A DNA stretch of 64,000 nt. Origin: Mariannaea sp. PMI_226 (taxonomy: Eukaryota; Ascomycota; Sordariomycetes; Hypocreales; Nectriaceae). A program made the translations under genes and the position numbers. Below, piece by piece: positions 34,458 to 45,376 of the stretch. The stretch lies in assembly GCA_024336345.1 (NCBI GenBank), contig JANFOG010000003.1:3850501-3914500 (forward strand), in the 5' to 3' direction. Positions within the stretch are counted from its first letter, which is position 1. The number at the start of each line of letters is the position of its first letter. The notes beneath the pieces were generated by a model. It saw only the letters and a list, made by a program, of their open reading frames with translations, was not told the DNA's origin and did not search any database.

Positions 34458-35818
34458 TGTGCAAGTTTCAGGTAAATTGAAGATGTGGAGAGTAAGGTGA
34501 TGGTGATGGTGATGGTGGTGATGATGCGAGAGAGGATGAGGGGAGAAGGCTCAGAATAAGGAAGATTGGAAGAGAGGAAGATGGAGAGATAAAGCTGGAG
34601 AAGCAAGCAATTGGACCACAGAATATTTGTATCCCATGTGAAAGAGCTCCCAGCTCGGTCGAGACTAATAATAAGCTCTCTTTTTTTTACGCGGGGTTGC
34701 AAGTTCGCATGCGCATGCCCGAGTAAAAACGCGCCAACTAACGTGCAAGAAAAGCCGTTCCCCCTCCCCCTCTACTCCGTACTCCATACCCCATTCCATG
34801 ATCCCCGGATTGTGGGGGGGTTTCTGCAACATTTCCCCTCTCTTGACTCGCTTGGGGGCTCTTTGACCCCTTGCTGTCCCTTACCAAATGGCTGACAAGG
34901 ACCCTGCTCCCCGGGAGGCGCCATATTTGTTGCCTCATTGGCCTCATTGTCCTCATGAGACGTGCTCCCAGAGCCCATGTGACAGCCCGCAACGTTCTCG
35001 AATAGGTTCCAGGGTCCGTTTCGGACTCGGTGCGGGGACCCCGACCTGCATTCCCCTCAATCGACCGGGACCGTTCATGTACCGAAACAAATCTCGGTGC
35101 CTCGTTACTCGGCCGAATAAGTCCAATAGGCCCAAAGCAACTCGGTCAAGATTGTCGACACACACCACATCTGCCCGCTCCACGTGGACGCTTACCACTT
35201 TCACTCGCCATCCCTTTCTCCGCGACCTTAATTATTTGCATTTTCCAAGTAGTCTGTACAGCTCAACACCGTTCGGGCATAGACAACCCCCCGGGGCTTC
35301 CGGGGGTGCGCATAGACACTTTGTGTCATCAATCTTCTTTTTTGGCCTTGGAGATTTTAATTTTGGCGCCTACTCTGTATCTGGTCAATGTCATGTCAAC
35401 CATCCCCAGACACCCAGACATCTCCCCTTCCTGATCCACCGAGAAGACCAGCTCCCCCGTACTCGGTCCCGCAGACCGAGTATGCATCCTGCCAAAGGAC
35501 TGGTAAATTGATTGCCCGCGGGATCTTGGCGGTTCCCGTGTGTCGTCCGACGTGGCTGGGTTTCTTGGGGAACCTTGAAGTTTGCTGGTCCGTTCCTCTA
35601 GCCCCCTTGTGGGCAGGGTGGCAAACCCCGGATGGGCGATTCATGGTCACAATCACAGCAAAATTCGTTAATCTGCAATAAGGTGGTGAATTAAGGCCCC
35701 TCTCAAATACCGCTGCAGCACATCAGCGGGGACAAGACTTCTTCGTCCACATGGAACATAAAACCTTCCCTCATCCCCGCCAAAATCAAATCATCACGCA
35801 ACCACTCGAAACACCTCA
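34458..35818. promoter_or_regulatory. Bidirectional promoter of glycerol kinase and aquaglyceroporin
   Basis: This 1.36-kb region is shared by two divergent glycerol genes. SYGGRG sequences, the consensus of the carbon catabolite repressor CreA/CRE1, occur at 34803-34808, 34909-34914, 35032-35037, 35289-35294 (overlapping 35291-35296), 35300-35305 and 35726-35731. Sites come on both strands and two of them are closely paired, as functional CreA sites often are. The motif is short, so some matches are chance. No extra gene is supported here. Confidence 0.55.
34496..34526 (+). repeat. GGTGAT-type trinucleotide repeat in leader
   Basis: A run of ggtgat/gatgat units lies about 40 nt upstream of the glycerol kinase ATG; on the coding strand it reads as CAT/CAC repeats. 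It is probably in the 5' untranslated region. Confidence 0.8.
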
Positions 35819-37035
35819 ATGGCCATAACTCCTATCCACGATTCAATGTCAGAATCATCCATCGACAAGTCTGCTCGTGTTCAAAACATTGAGATGAGTT
35901 CCAAAGGCCCAGAGCACGAGGATCTCTCGACTGAGTCCGCGCCCGTTATTTCAAACGAGGACTTGCCACTCTGGAGCCGGGTCAAAGATGATTACAAAGA
36001 CTTCTTGTCTGAGTTCCTAGGAACCATGACTCTGCTCCTGTTTGGTGACGGTGTCGTCGCCCAGGTTGTTCTCAGCAAGGGCACCAAGGGAGACTACCAG
36101 AGTATTTCTTGGGGATGGGGGTACGTTGATCTTTTTTTTTTTTTTAAACTTTGATTTTTTTGTCTGGTTTCCCCTCCTGTTCCTCTTCTCCGCAACTTCT
36201 CCAAATCAACCTCAAATTTCTAGATTCGTAGTACAAACGCTAACATAATGATTTCAGTATTGGTGTCATGTTTGGAGTGTATGTTGGCGGCAAGTCCGGA
36301 GGTCACCTCAACCCGGCTGTGACCTTGGCCAACTGCCTCTACCGAGGTCACCCGTGGCGCAAGTTCCCCTTCTACTTCATGGGTCAACTCCTCGGAGCCA
36401 TGGCTGGAGCCGCAATCGTCTATGGAAATTACAAGTCTGCCTTTGACGTCTATGAAGGTGGCCCTGGCATCCGAACTGTTGGAGGGCCCAACTCCACTGC
36501 CGGCATCTTCTGCACTTACCCAGCCGACTTCATGACACGTACTGGAATGGTCTTCTCCGAGTTTATCGCCAGTACTATTCTGCAGATGGTCATCTTTGCC
36601 ATGATCGATAGCGACAACATCGGTGCCGGACCTCTTCTCCCCATTTGCCTGTTCTTCCTCATCTTCGGTATCGGTGCTTGCTTCGGTTGGGAGACTGGCT
36701 ATGCTATCAACTTGGCACGTGATTTTGGTCCTCGTCTGGTTTCTTACATGATTGGCTACGGACACGAAGTTTGGTCTGCTGGAGGATATTACTTCTGGGT
36801 AAGTCACTACGGACTGCCAACCTCTCGTTGGTTGACTCCCTCGCTAATCTATATATGATAGATCCCCATGGTTGTGCCATTCCTCGGATGCGCCTTTGGA
36901 GGTTTCCTCTACGACTTCTTCATCTTCTCGGGCGAGAGTCCCATTAACACTCCAGCCCTCGGTCTCCCCAGACTCGTCAAGCCACGAAGAAGCGTGTGGT
37001 CAAACACACACAGAGCGTTTAATTCCCAGGTTTAA
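35819..37035 (+). CDS. Aquaglyceroporin (MIP channel, Fps1/GlpF-like)
   Basis: Three exons (35819-36120, 36258-36798, 36862-37035) encode 338 residues. The channel has six helices and two half-helices: the first pore motif is N119-P-A in GGHLNPAVT, and the second is N252-L-A in GYAINLARDFGPR, where the usual Pro is Leu, as in Fps1-type proteins. The Asp after the second motif (ARDFGPR) is typical of glycerol-conducting members and absent from water-only aquaporins. A polar 65-residue N-terminal tail precedes helix 1. It should sit in the plasma membrane and let glycerol in. It is head-to-head with the glycerol kinase gene, and the gene for mitochondrial G3P dehydrogenase follows on the same strand. 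Confidence 0.93.
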
Positions 37036-39122
37036 TTATTGCATTCACTGAAGACCGTGGCCCAAGTGGATATTTCAGGGAAACATGTACGAAGGGTTAT
37101 CTGGTAGATCAACTAGCTCCGGTATTAATTGCAAAGATCGAGGGGGCCAAGGGATGATTGCCGAACATTGTACAGATCGACTTTGAAAATCCAGCTTGAA
37201 GCCGTCCTTTAGATATTATCTTCTCTTTATTTCCAGCTCAAGATATCAAAAACACTGGTGCAGAGACTTTTGCATTCCAATTATGAGTTTACTTTAGTTC
37301 CCTTTTACCACGTACATGATGGACAATGCCAATCGATCGTGATTTCGAAAAGCCATGCTATCTACTAAGCGTTTTGGCTCCAGCTGCTGCCAAGGCTTCT
37401 GGTAAGCCCTTTCGTTCACCGGCGTCGATCATTACGCGGGGATGGTTAGCGAAAGCCGTGTAGGGTTGGATCCGGATAACCCGCCCCGGGAATCACATGA
37501 TGACTGATTTTCTCCGAGGATAAGCAAGTTAAAATTGCCTTCATTATCCAGAAATTATACGTGCATAGACATCACCAAGAGGAGCCAAAAAGCAGGGGGG
37601 GGGTAATCGATAAATTGACGTTAGTGCACAGCGCTACTCGAATTACCACGGTGCGGGGAGGGGACTTATTGAAATACATCCATATTCTATCTAGCTCATA
37701 ATTCGATTTTTTTTTTTTTACGATTGGTGTTGTTTACCATAGCACAGAACCAACAATTTCACGTAGGGTAGCACGCACCTGATAGCGGTCTGGTCAAGCA
37801 CTCGGTGCGACCATAGAGTAGTAATCATAAACTTGATGCACAGCCGTTCCAACAGACCGTTCCATTCGGCATCCTGCCTGTGGCCATAGTGGTGCAGCGT
37901 CGTGTTCAATGGGTAATCAAACCCGTGTTCTCCAAAAAGAAAGCGTATTGTATAGTGCCGGCCTCGGTTCCCCCTCTTTTTCCCCTCATCTTGAAAGGAG
38001 CCCAGACGCCCGCAGACCCTTCGTCGGCACGCGAGGGCGACTAAACGACATCCAATGGACAGACCCAAGTCACGGAAATAGTCGGTCACCTGCAACAGCG
38101 TAGCATTACTGCATGCGTAAAGAAAAATCCAAAATGGCAATAGGTGTACAATGTAACAGAGCTGACCTGAGCCCAAACAGGTTGGTGGCGGCAACGGGCT
38201 GCAGTGGCATGCAGTTCGAACTTATACCAAATCAGGTTTCTGTGAGGGTTCAGAACCTGTTGCCTGTCCAGCACACATCACCTGATCGTCGTAAGTTAGA
38301 ACGGTCCGATTAGGAGGTATCAGGTACCTTGAGCCGGCTTACCTTCTGGAAACTGCTAGTGCTCTGTGCAAAGTGGGTACGGATTGGTGTGAAATAAGCA
38401 GGATTTCCACATGGGCAAGTACCAAATAAGGCAAGGGACTCGGGCCAGCTCGGCCGACATACAGCATCATGGTATGGAGAAATTTTCGGAATCTGAGACC
38501 GAGAAGAGGCTCAAGTTTCGGTCTTTATCGGCCGAGTTGCATGCGAGACGCATGAATAGCGCCGTTTGAATACCGCTTTCGTAGGATTTTGTCTGGGCTC
38601 TATCAACCATCGTGACGACAATGGCGCCAATCTTGATATGCTTTGTTTGACATGATAGGATCCGACCTCCACGCTCGGCCATGCTGACAGGCAATTGGAG
38701 AGCTTCTGCTTCCAGGATTGTGGGCCCTATGACGATCCAGGGTCCAGCTATGTTGCAAATGTCAGATTTCGTGCTGGCAACGGTGGGCCGAGTGGCTGAA
38801 GACGACAAGTGCCGTATGAGTTTTCCGCCCGGAATGCCGAAAGTCTTCGTCTAGTGAGGTGTTATATGCAAACACATTTTGTCAAATCTCTTCATCCTTT
38901 TGCCTCAATATCTGCATATAACACATTGTCGTCTGACTATTGCCAATTCAGCCTCGTGGTTTGAACAATCTTAATCTCCTTCTTCACTCTCGATTCCCTT
39001 TTCTATTCTCTCTTGTTTGTCGAGCGCTGTTGCCAAAGCAAGCCCCCCCTTCCCCACGACATTACATTGCCCACCGCATCGCATTGCGTTACGTCCACGC
39101 TTCAGAGCAATCCTAGCTCAGG
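37036..39122. other. Intergenic, upstream of G3P dehydrogenase
   Basis: This 2.1-kb region between two glycerol genes contains poly-T, poly-G (37606-37614) and AT-rich stretches. A minus-strand open frame at 37718-38194 starts at TTG and resembles nothing. The last 150 nt are pyrimidine-rich, a common feature of strong fungal promoters. Confidence 0.55.
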
Positions 39123-41188
39123 ATGGCGTCCAGACTCTCAAACATGAGACGGCCATTGGTCACTTCCGCTGCCATCCTGGCCACCGTGACCGGAGGCGCC
39201 CTCATCTACAGGTCCCAGAGCAAGGACTCTTTCCAGATGCCCCTTGCTGCCCCCCGGCGCGACCACGCTGGGCGGATACAGCCTCCTACTTTCCCAAAGA
39301 GCAGGTCGCGCTCTGAGCAGCTCTCTGACTTGCGCCGCAACGGATCGACAACAAGCTCGGAGGAGGAATACGACCTTCTCATCATCGGTGGCGGCGCCAC
39401 TGGAACTGGAATCGCTCTTGATGCTGTCACCCGCGGTCTCAAGGTCGCCCTCGTCGAGCGTGATGACTTTTCCTCCGGTACCAGCTCCAAAAGCACGAAG
39501 CTGGTGCATGGTGGTGTGAGATACCTCGAAAAGGCCGTCTGGAATCTCGACTACTCCCAACTGGAGTTGGTCATGGAGGCTCTACACGAGCGCAAGACCT
39601 TCCTCAACGTAGCACCTCACCTTGCTCACTCATTACCCATCCTTCTGCCTTTACAACATTGGTGGCAGGCTCCCTACTTCTTTGCAGGCACGTTCGCCTA
39701 TGACATGCTCGCCGGTTCCCAGGGACTCGAACGCTCATACATTTTGGGCAAGACCAAGACGCTTTCCCAATTCCCCTTGCTGCGTCGCGACAACATCATT
39801 GGTGGTATCGTCTATTACGATGGCCAGCAAAATGATGCAAGGATGAATATTTCACTTGCCTCCACCGCTGCTCTGTATGGAGCCACGATGCTCAACTACG
39901 TTGAGGTGACCGGCTTGGAGAAAGACTCAAACGGCAAGATCAATGGCGCCAGAATGCGAGACACCTTGGCATCTTCAGGTGAAGATGCTCGCGACTTCAC
40001 TGTACGAGCCAAGGGCGTCATCAACGCAACCGGCCCTTACGCAGATGCCATTGAGAACATGGATGATCCCTCTCGTAAGCCTATGGTAGCTCCCTCATCT
40101 GGCGCTCATATTATCCTCCCCAAGTCTCTATGCTCAACCAACATGGGAATGCTCAAGGCATCCTCTGATGGCCGAGTCATCTTCATCCTGCCCTGGGAGG
40201 GACAAACGCTGGCCGGTACTACTGATAGCGAGTGTTCAATTGAACGAAACCCGCGTGCCAAGACGGAGGAGGTTGATTTTATCTTGGATGAAGTTAGCAA
40301 GCTCCTGTCACCTGAGTCGGTTCTGAAACGATCCGATGTCCTCGCTGCCTGGTCTGGTAAGTATTAATATCTCCAGCAAACCATCTCGGCACTTGCTAAC
40401 AACAGTCAGGAATTCGTCCTCTTATCCGAGATCCTAACGCCAAGAATACTGAATCCCTCGTCCGTAACCACCTGATCACTGTCTCACCATCAAAGCTTCT
40501 CACATGCGCCGGCGGAAAGTGGACTACCTACCGGTCTATGGCTGAGGAAACTGTTGATGAAGCTATCAAGACTTTCAAGTTGACACCCAAGGTTGTTACC
40601 CTTCCCGATATTAGCGGTGCTGGTCTGCCCGAGATGGTGACCAACGGCTCTTGTCGAACCACCAAGATCCCTGTTGTCGGAGCTCATGGCTACTCGCCTT
40701 CTCTCCCTTCTCAGTTGATGGAGGTCTATCCTATTGATCCAGAGGGCGCTCGTCACCTTGCCAGCAACTACGGAGATCGTGCCTGGGCCATTCTAGCCAC
40801 TTCCTCCCGACCAACCCGCCTCCTGTCATCTTCCCCAATCATTGAGGATGAAGTCAGGTACGCCATCCGCTCAGAGGCCGCATGCACAGTTGAAGATGTC
40901 ATCTCTCGTCGTACCCGATTGTCCTTCATCGATGTCAAGGGAGCCATGAAGGCACTCCCACGCATCGTTGACATCATGGCCGACGAACTCGACTGGAGCG
41001 AGTCGCGCAAGGAACAGGAAATGAACCGCACCGTCCAGTTTATGAGATCTATGGGTTTGACTGATGAGAAGGCCATTGAGTCTCGCCAACCAGTGCACTC
41101 ACCAGCCGTGCCATCAAGACAAGGAGTACCAGCCACTGCTGGTGTGATTGAGGTTGATTCGGAAAAGCTTGACGGCATGTTACAGTGA
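39123..41188 (+). CDS. GUT2: Mitochondrial FAD-dependent glycerol-3-phosphate dehydrogenase
   Basis: The enzyme oxidises glycerol 3-phosphate to dihydroxyacetone phosphate on the outer face of the inner mitochondrial membrane and passes electrons to ubiquinone. Exons 39123-40356 and 40410-41188 give 670 residues. An N-terminal presequence with a hydrophobic segment (about residues 12-28) precedes the FAD-binding IIGGGATGTGIALDAVTRG (about 87-105), then SSGTSSKSTKLVHGGVRYLE, the family signature. The C-terminal half holds the GGKWTTYRSMAEE motif and the extra helical domain. The short C-terminal tail has no EF hands, as in other fungal enzymes. It completes the glycerol-to-DHAP route with the two genes upstream. 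Confidence 0.96.
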
Positions 41189-41376
41189 TTTTATTGGATT
41201 GGGTGAATAACTTTTTTTTGTTTCCTTTTTATATTTTGTATGTGTAGATTTGCATAGCACAGGAACGGTTTTCAGGTTAGGAGCATGGAAGATTGTCTAA
41301 CGCATTATCATTATCATATCCTGCCAAAGAGCAGCTGGTACATTAAGATAAAAATACAGTATCATGATTGACCTAT

Positions 41377-42099
41377 TCAAGCCGTCGTAGACAGCCGCAT
41401 CATAGTGAGCCATATGCAGAGACAACTTGAAACAGCCATGAGAGCGAAAGACTGTCCAAGCTCGCCTGTCGCCCCGCTACCCCGAAGTTGAAATTCGCCA
41501 ATGTTTGTCAGGGTGAGCCCCTTGGCGTCGGCCCAAACAGCGACGATCTCGCCTCCATCGCTGGAGAAGCCTTCTTCCCTTCCCGCTGCAGCTTGTTGGG
41601 CCGCGTTTTGCCCTAAACGGACAAGCTTCCACCCCCATTTCGTGCCTCCAACACTCTGGACCTCAGTACCGTGAGAGCGGCGCCATTCAAAACGGTCCAA
41701 ATGACGATCTGGCCAATGCCCGACTTCGAGGCCAAACCAATATCGCTCCTTCTTGGAGACAGTCTGCCATTTCACCGCCTCGTGTCGAGATCTTACTCCT
41801 TCATCGGGCGATTCAGGGAGCGTGATGGAAAATTTATTTGCCCACTTGCCCTCGTCCTTGACCGTCATCATGATGGGATCCTTGTCTGTGGGTCCATCGT
41901 AGAAAATCATTGGGCCCCAGAAGCCATAGGGTAGGTTGACGGCATATGAGGCTTCCGGTGAGTTGGGTTCGCTGAGCAGACAGGTAACTTTTGTCATTGA
42001 CTTCAAGTAAGATGCATGAAGTGTACGTGGAAGTCCTCGCTCTGCGGTGCTGGACGAAAGGTGAGGGGTTTGTTGGAGCTTGGAGTTTGCAGAACCCAT
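41377..42099 (-). CDS. Unknown protein with N-myristoylation signal and C-terminal helix
   Basis: I do not recognise the family. The intronless frame begins at the ATG at 42099 and encodes 240 residues; an upstream TTG is ignored. It starts MGSANSK, a textbook N-myristoylation context with Gly2, Ser6 and Lys7. The central region is rich in aromatic residues, with the charged motifs FEWRRSHGTEV and WGWKLVRL, a pattern reminiscent of LURP/tubby-like beta-barrel proteins, though this is only a resemblance. The last 24 residues are strongly hydrophobic (SFALMAVSSCLCIWLTMM) with cysteines that could be palmitoylated. It is probably a peripheral or tail-anchored membrane protein. It is convergent with GUT2, 188 nt apart. 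Confidence 0.72.
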   Translation of the reverse strand: MGSANSKLQQTPHLSSSTAERGLPRTLHASYLKSMTKVTCLLSEPNSPEASYAVNLPYGFWGPMIFYDGPTDKDPIMMTVKDEGKWANKFSITLPESPDEGVRSRHEAVKWQTVSKKERYWFGLEVGHWPDRHLDRFEWRRSHGTEVQSVGGTKWGWKLVRLGQNAAQQAAAGREEGFSSDGGEIVAVWADAKGLTLTNIGEFQLRGSGATGELGQSFALMAVSSCLCIWLTMMRLSTTA

Positions 42100-43341
42100 G
42101 TTGAGGAGATTTATTGCTGTAGCTGATCGAAGTTGATTGATGGATAGATGGAGAGCCGTAGAAAAGATGCCAACACGTAATGACACCAAGTGACGATGCT
42201 GTAGGAATGAAGAGACGCTCTGTTAATTTGGAAAGGATTTCAGTCTTCGTTCCAGCAACATTATATAGTTTTCAACGCGAGATTGTCTGTCAACTGTCGA
42301 TTATGCCACAATGCATCCGAATAAGGAAACATGCAGCGCTCCGGCTTCCCATGTGGCAGTGTAGTGGCTGGTGTCTGGAAAGGCATGCACACTGAGCAAA
42401 TCCAAGCCACTAATCTCTGGATCGACAGCAGCGGCGTGGCCGCGTAATATGTGGCTGGCTAAACCTCGCAACTAAGGCACCAGCGCAGGCTACTCCCTGA
42501 GCTGACCAATTATGTTACGGCACCTGGGTGAGTAGGTTGCCCGCCCCATGAAGCCAGCAGCGAACCAGCCAATTCGGAGTACGGAGCACTGTGTGCAGAG
42601 CAGAGTGCGATGAAAAGGAATTATAGGGCCCCGCACCAACTCCGCTCAGAATGCACACGGAATTAATTACACAGTATGCTATCGATGCATTCTTGAGTAC
42701 CTTTGGTATTCATGACTATAGCATAGATTACGGGCAAAGAGACAGGTGCGCTGGTGCTCATATTATCACTTACTAACACGGCTCCTCTTCGTCATGAGGA
42801 CATGACTGCATGAAGGCCTAAAGGATAAAGCCAATAATGATATGATGAATAAATTATTGGAATATTATGTTTTGGACTGTATACACAAATACATTAATAA
42901 CATATTGCTATGTTTTCTTCTAAATATTTAGAACAGTCAACTAGGCTGTCTGAGAAGATGTCTTGGTGTTCTTTCTGAGAATACCCCAACTACGTACCTT
43001 ACCTGAGGTAAGTACGTACTTCTCCAATATCTAGGTAAAGTGGATCTACCCTAACCAATAAAACGCGGGCTGAATGTGACGGATGTGACCCAGAAATTAA
43101 AGGCTTGGGGTACCAGGCAATAGCGAGTTGCACGCTCTGTGTAAGATGAAATCTCAATGATGGTTGCTTTTTGTCAGCCGTAGTGATTCTAGCAATTTCT
43201 CTCACTGCGCGAGTGCATATCGTCGAGATGTGGTCACATGATTTATAGGAGGCTGTTTTCGCTGCTTGTGTATCTTATTTGTTGACCAAGCATGAACACA
43301 CATCTCCCAGTCTCGCCAGGCTTTCGACCCATCCTACGCTG
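42100..43341. other. Intergenic, divergent promoters
   Basis: This 1.24-kb region between the small unknown gene and the AT-hook gene is AT-rich (near 42830-42930) and contains short palindromic steps around 42990-43020. No gene is supported. Confidence 0.55.
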
Positions 43342-45165
43342 ATGACTCCTAGAACTCATCCCATTCGCTACCCACACATTAGTGACATTGATTTGGTAGA
43401 TGAATTGGGAAATGTTGAGAATGTCGCTGCTAATGGGCCTGATGGGAGTTTTTCTCCCTCATGGGAAACGACGCCCACGACTGCTAAGCGTCGAGGAAGA
43501 CCTCCGGCATCCAGGCCGTTAAAAAATCCTTCAGCTCCCAAGCGTCGAGGGAGACCTCCAGCCTCCAATACTCGAAAAAACCAGACGACTGCGAAGCTTC
43601 GAGGCAGGTCTCTGGGATCCAATCCCCCGAAAATCCTTCAATCCCCAAGCGTCGGGGTAGACCTCCAGCCCTGAAGCCTAGAGAGACGCGTATGATTTCC
43701 AAACGTCGAGGAAGACCTCCGAAGTCCAGAACTCGAGGGCGGCCTGGAACCTCTACCCCAAACAAAAATCAGTTGCTTTCCAGCACCCATGAACAGATCG
43801 CGAAATCATTGAACATGGACAGTGTCGATGTCAGTTCCAAGTATCGAGTTGCCCGTGCCTCGGAAACGATTTTCGAACTTGTAAACCAGTGGCCATGGGA
43901 CTGGGCCGCTGGGTTTTTACCCAGGAAGAAGTGGACCATTACTATGACGGAAGAGTTGGCACAACTTCTCAAGGGCATCCACAAGATTTCGACTAATCAG
44001 AATAGCCATCGTGGTAGTTTTCAACAGGCCAAAATATTTCTTCAACGTCAGGCTTGTAAGAGAAACCGAAAAAGTCCGCATCTGAGTGGGGATGACATAC
44101 GAGAAGCCATTATTCACTTCGGAGTAAATAGCCGCCGAAAATGGGCAATAGAACGAAGGAGGAGTATGCAGATGCAGAGGAGGAAAGTGACCGAAATAAT
44201 CAGCTCAGAAAGTGAGGAAGAAGTATTTGAGGATGACTCAAAGGGTGAAGAAGATGCCAAGTCGAGCCCGAGTGACACCGAAGATGAATGGGAGAGTTGC
44301 GAGAACGATGAGAAGGATAGCGACTCTGGCACATCAGCAAGCCAAAACAGAAATAGACCCGGACTGAAAAGCCTTGCTCGGCCATCCTTCGAACTCTTTC
44401 AAGCCGAAAAGCGTGCTCGGGTGACTGAACAAGGCGCAACCGACGACCTCCAGCTGATGAGTACGGTCTCAATTAGTACGACGTCGGCTGCAAACCATCC
44501 TGACCAAGTAGGTCTAAACCGATCGATGTATGAGGCGGAATCTATACTTACAGCCGCAGTCTGCCCCAAACCCAAGGAACCAGCCACAAACCATTTCTGA
44601 CCTCATCGGCACTTTGGATCTACTGCAGGCTAGAGATCAAGAAGGGGCAAAGATGATCGCCCACAATCTCACTATGTTACGAAGCTCAATTCGGGATAGA
44701 GAGATCTCTATTGTGGAGGTCACAACCATGGCGACTAACAGTGAAACCCTTACAGAACTGCATCAGGATCTCAAGACACACATGGAACGAAAGCATGAAA
44801 TTGAAAATGGCAAGATGTTTTTCGAGCAAAATTGTCATCACATGGCTATAAATGAGGACCTTATGGTACAGCTTTTGGCACACCACGAATCAAGGCTTCG
44901 TGAATGCGATGAAGCAATCACTCGTATGCAGCTTGGAATTGATGAAGAAGTGATGCAACTAAATGCTCAAAAGGTCTTTGATTTCCAGATGCAGCTCGAG
45001 AAAGACAAAGAAGAAGTTCAGCGTTTAGAGGCGTGTGAAGGGGAAACTGCTCGAAACTTGGACTATTATCGCGTTATCGGATCTTTGGTGAAACTGGGTC
45101 CATCAAGGCTGGCGACTCTCATGGCTGCTATGGAAGCACATGGCATTTTTCCGGATCAGTACTAG
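43342..45165 (+). CDS. AT-hook repeat protein with coiled-coil C terminus (frame broken or cryptic intron)
   Basis: I do not recognise a named family. The N-terminal part carries AT-hooks (KRRGRPPAS and variants) in 18-residue repeats encoded by a 54-bp DNA unit; five or six hooks are visible. Frame 1 from 43342 meets a unit that is 53 bp long and stops at 43672-43674; the same repeats continue in the next frame. A 74-nt intron from 43608 to 43681 (donor GTCTCT) would rejoin the frames, giving exons 43342-43607, 43682-44507 and 44554-45165 (567 residues), or the gene may start at the ATG at 43692 with two hooks (475 residues). Downstream are an unknown globular domain, an acidic stretch and a C-terminal coiled coil. 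It is probably a chromatin-associated protein. Confidence 0.55.
43486..43730 (+). repeat. 54-bp tandem repeat encoding AT-hooks
   Basis: Copies of the hook-coding segment start at 43486, 43540, 43594, 43647 and 43701, so intervals are 54, 54, 53 and 54 bp. The 53-bp interval lacks one A in a short A run compared with the first unit and shifts the frame. Confidence 0.85.
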
Positions 45166-45376
45166 CACGGGTCTTAATGTTGGCATCACGATCTACACTC
45201 TCGCTACATGGCTGAAGCGACACACCAATTCAACCCTTGGGTTACTGGTCAGGCTCCGAACGTCATGCCGCCTTGAGAGCTCAACCTCAACACTGGATCG
45301 ACCTAGATAGAGAATGGAAAAACTTCCTTTGGAAATCGAAATCCGAACTAGAATTCAAGGCACCAAAATTCAATTC

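Noticed and set aside
37718..38194. A 158-codon minus-strand open frame.
   Set aside because: It begins at TTG, lacks recognisable motifs and lies in a promoter region.
43608..43681. Firm pseudogene call for the AT-hook gene.
   Set aside because: An intron with a weak donor would restore the frame, so disruption is not proven.
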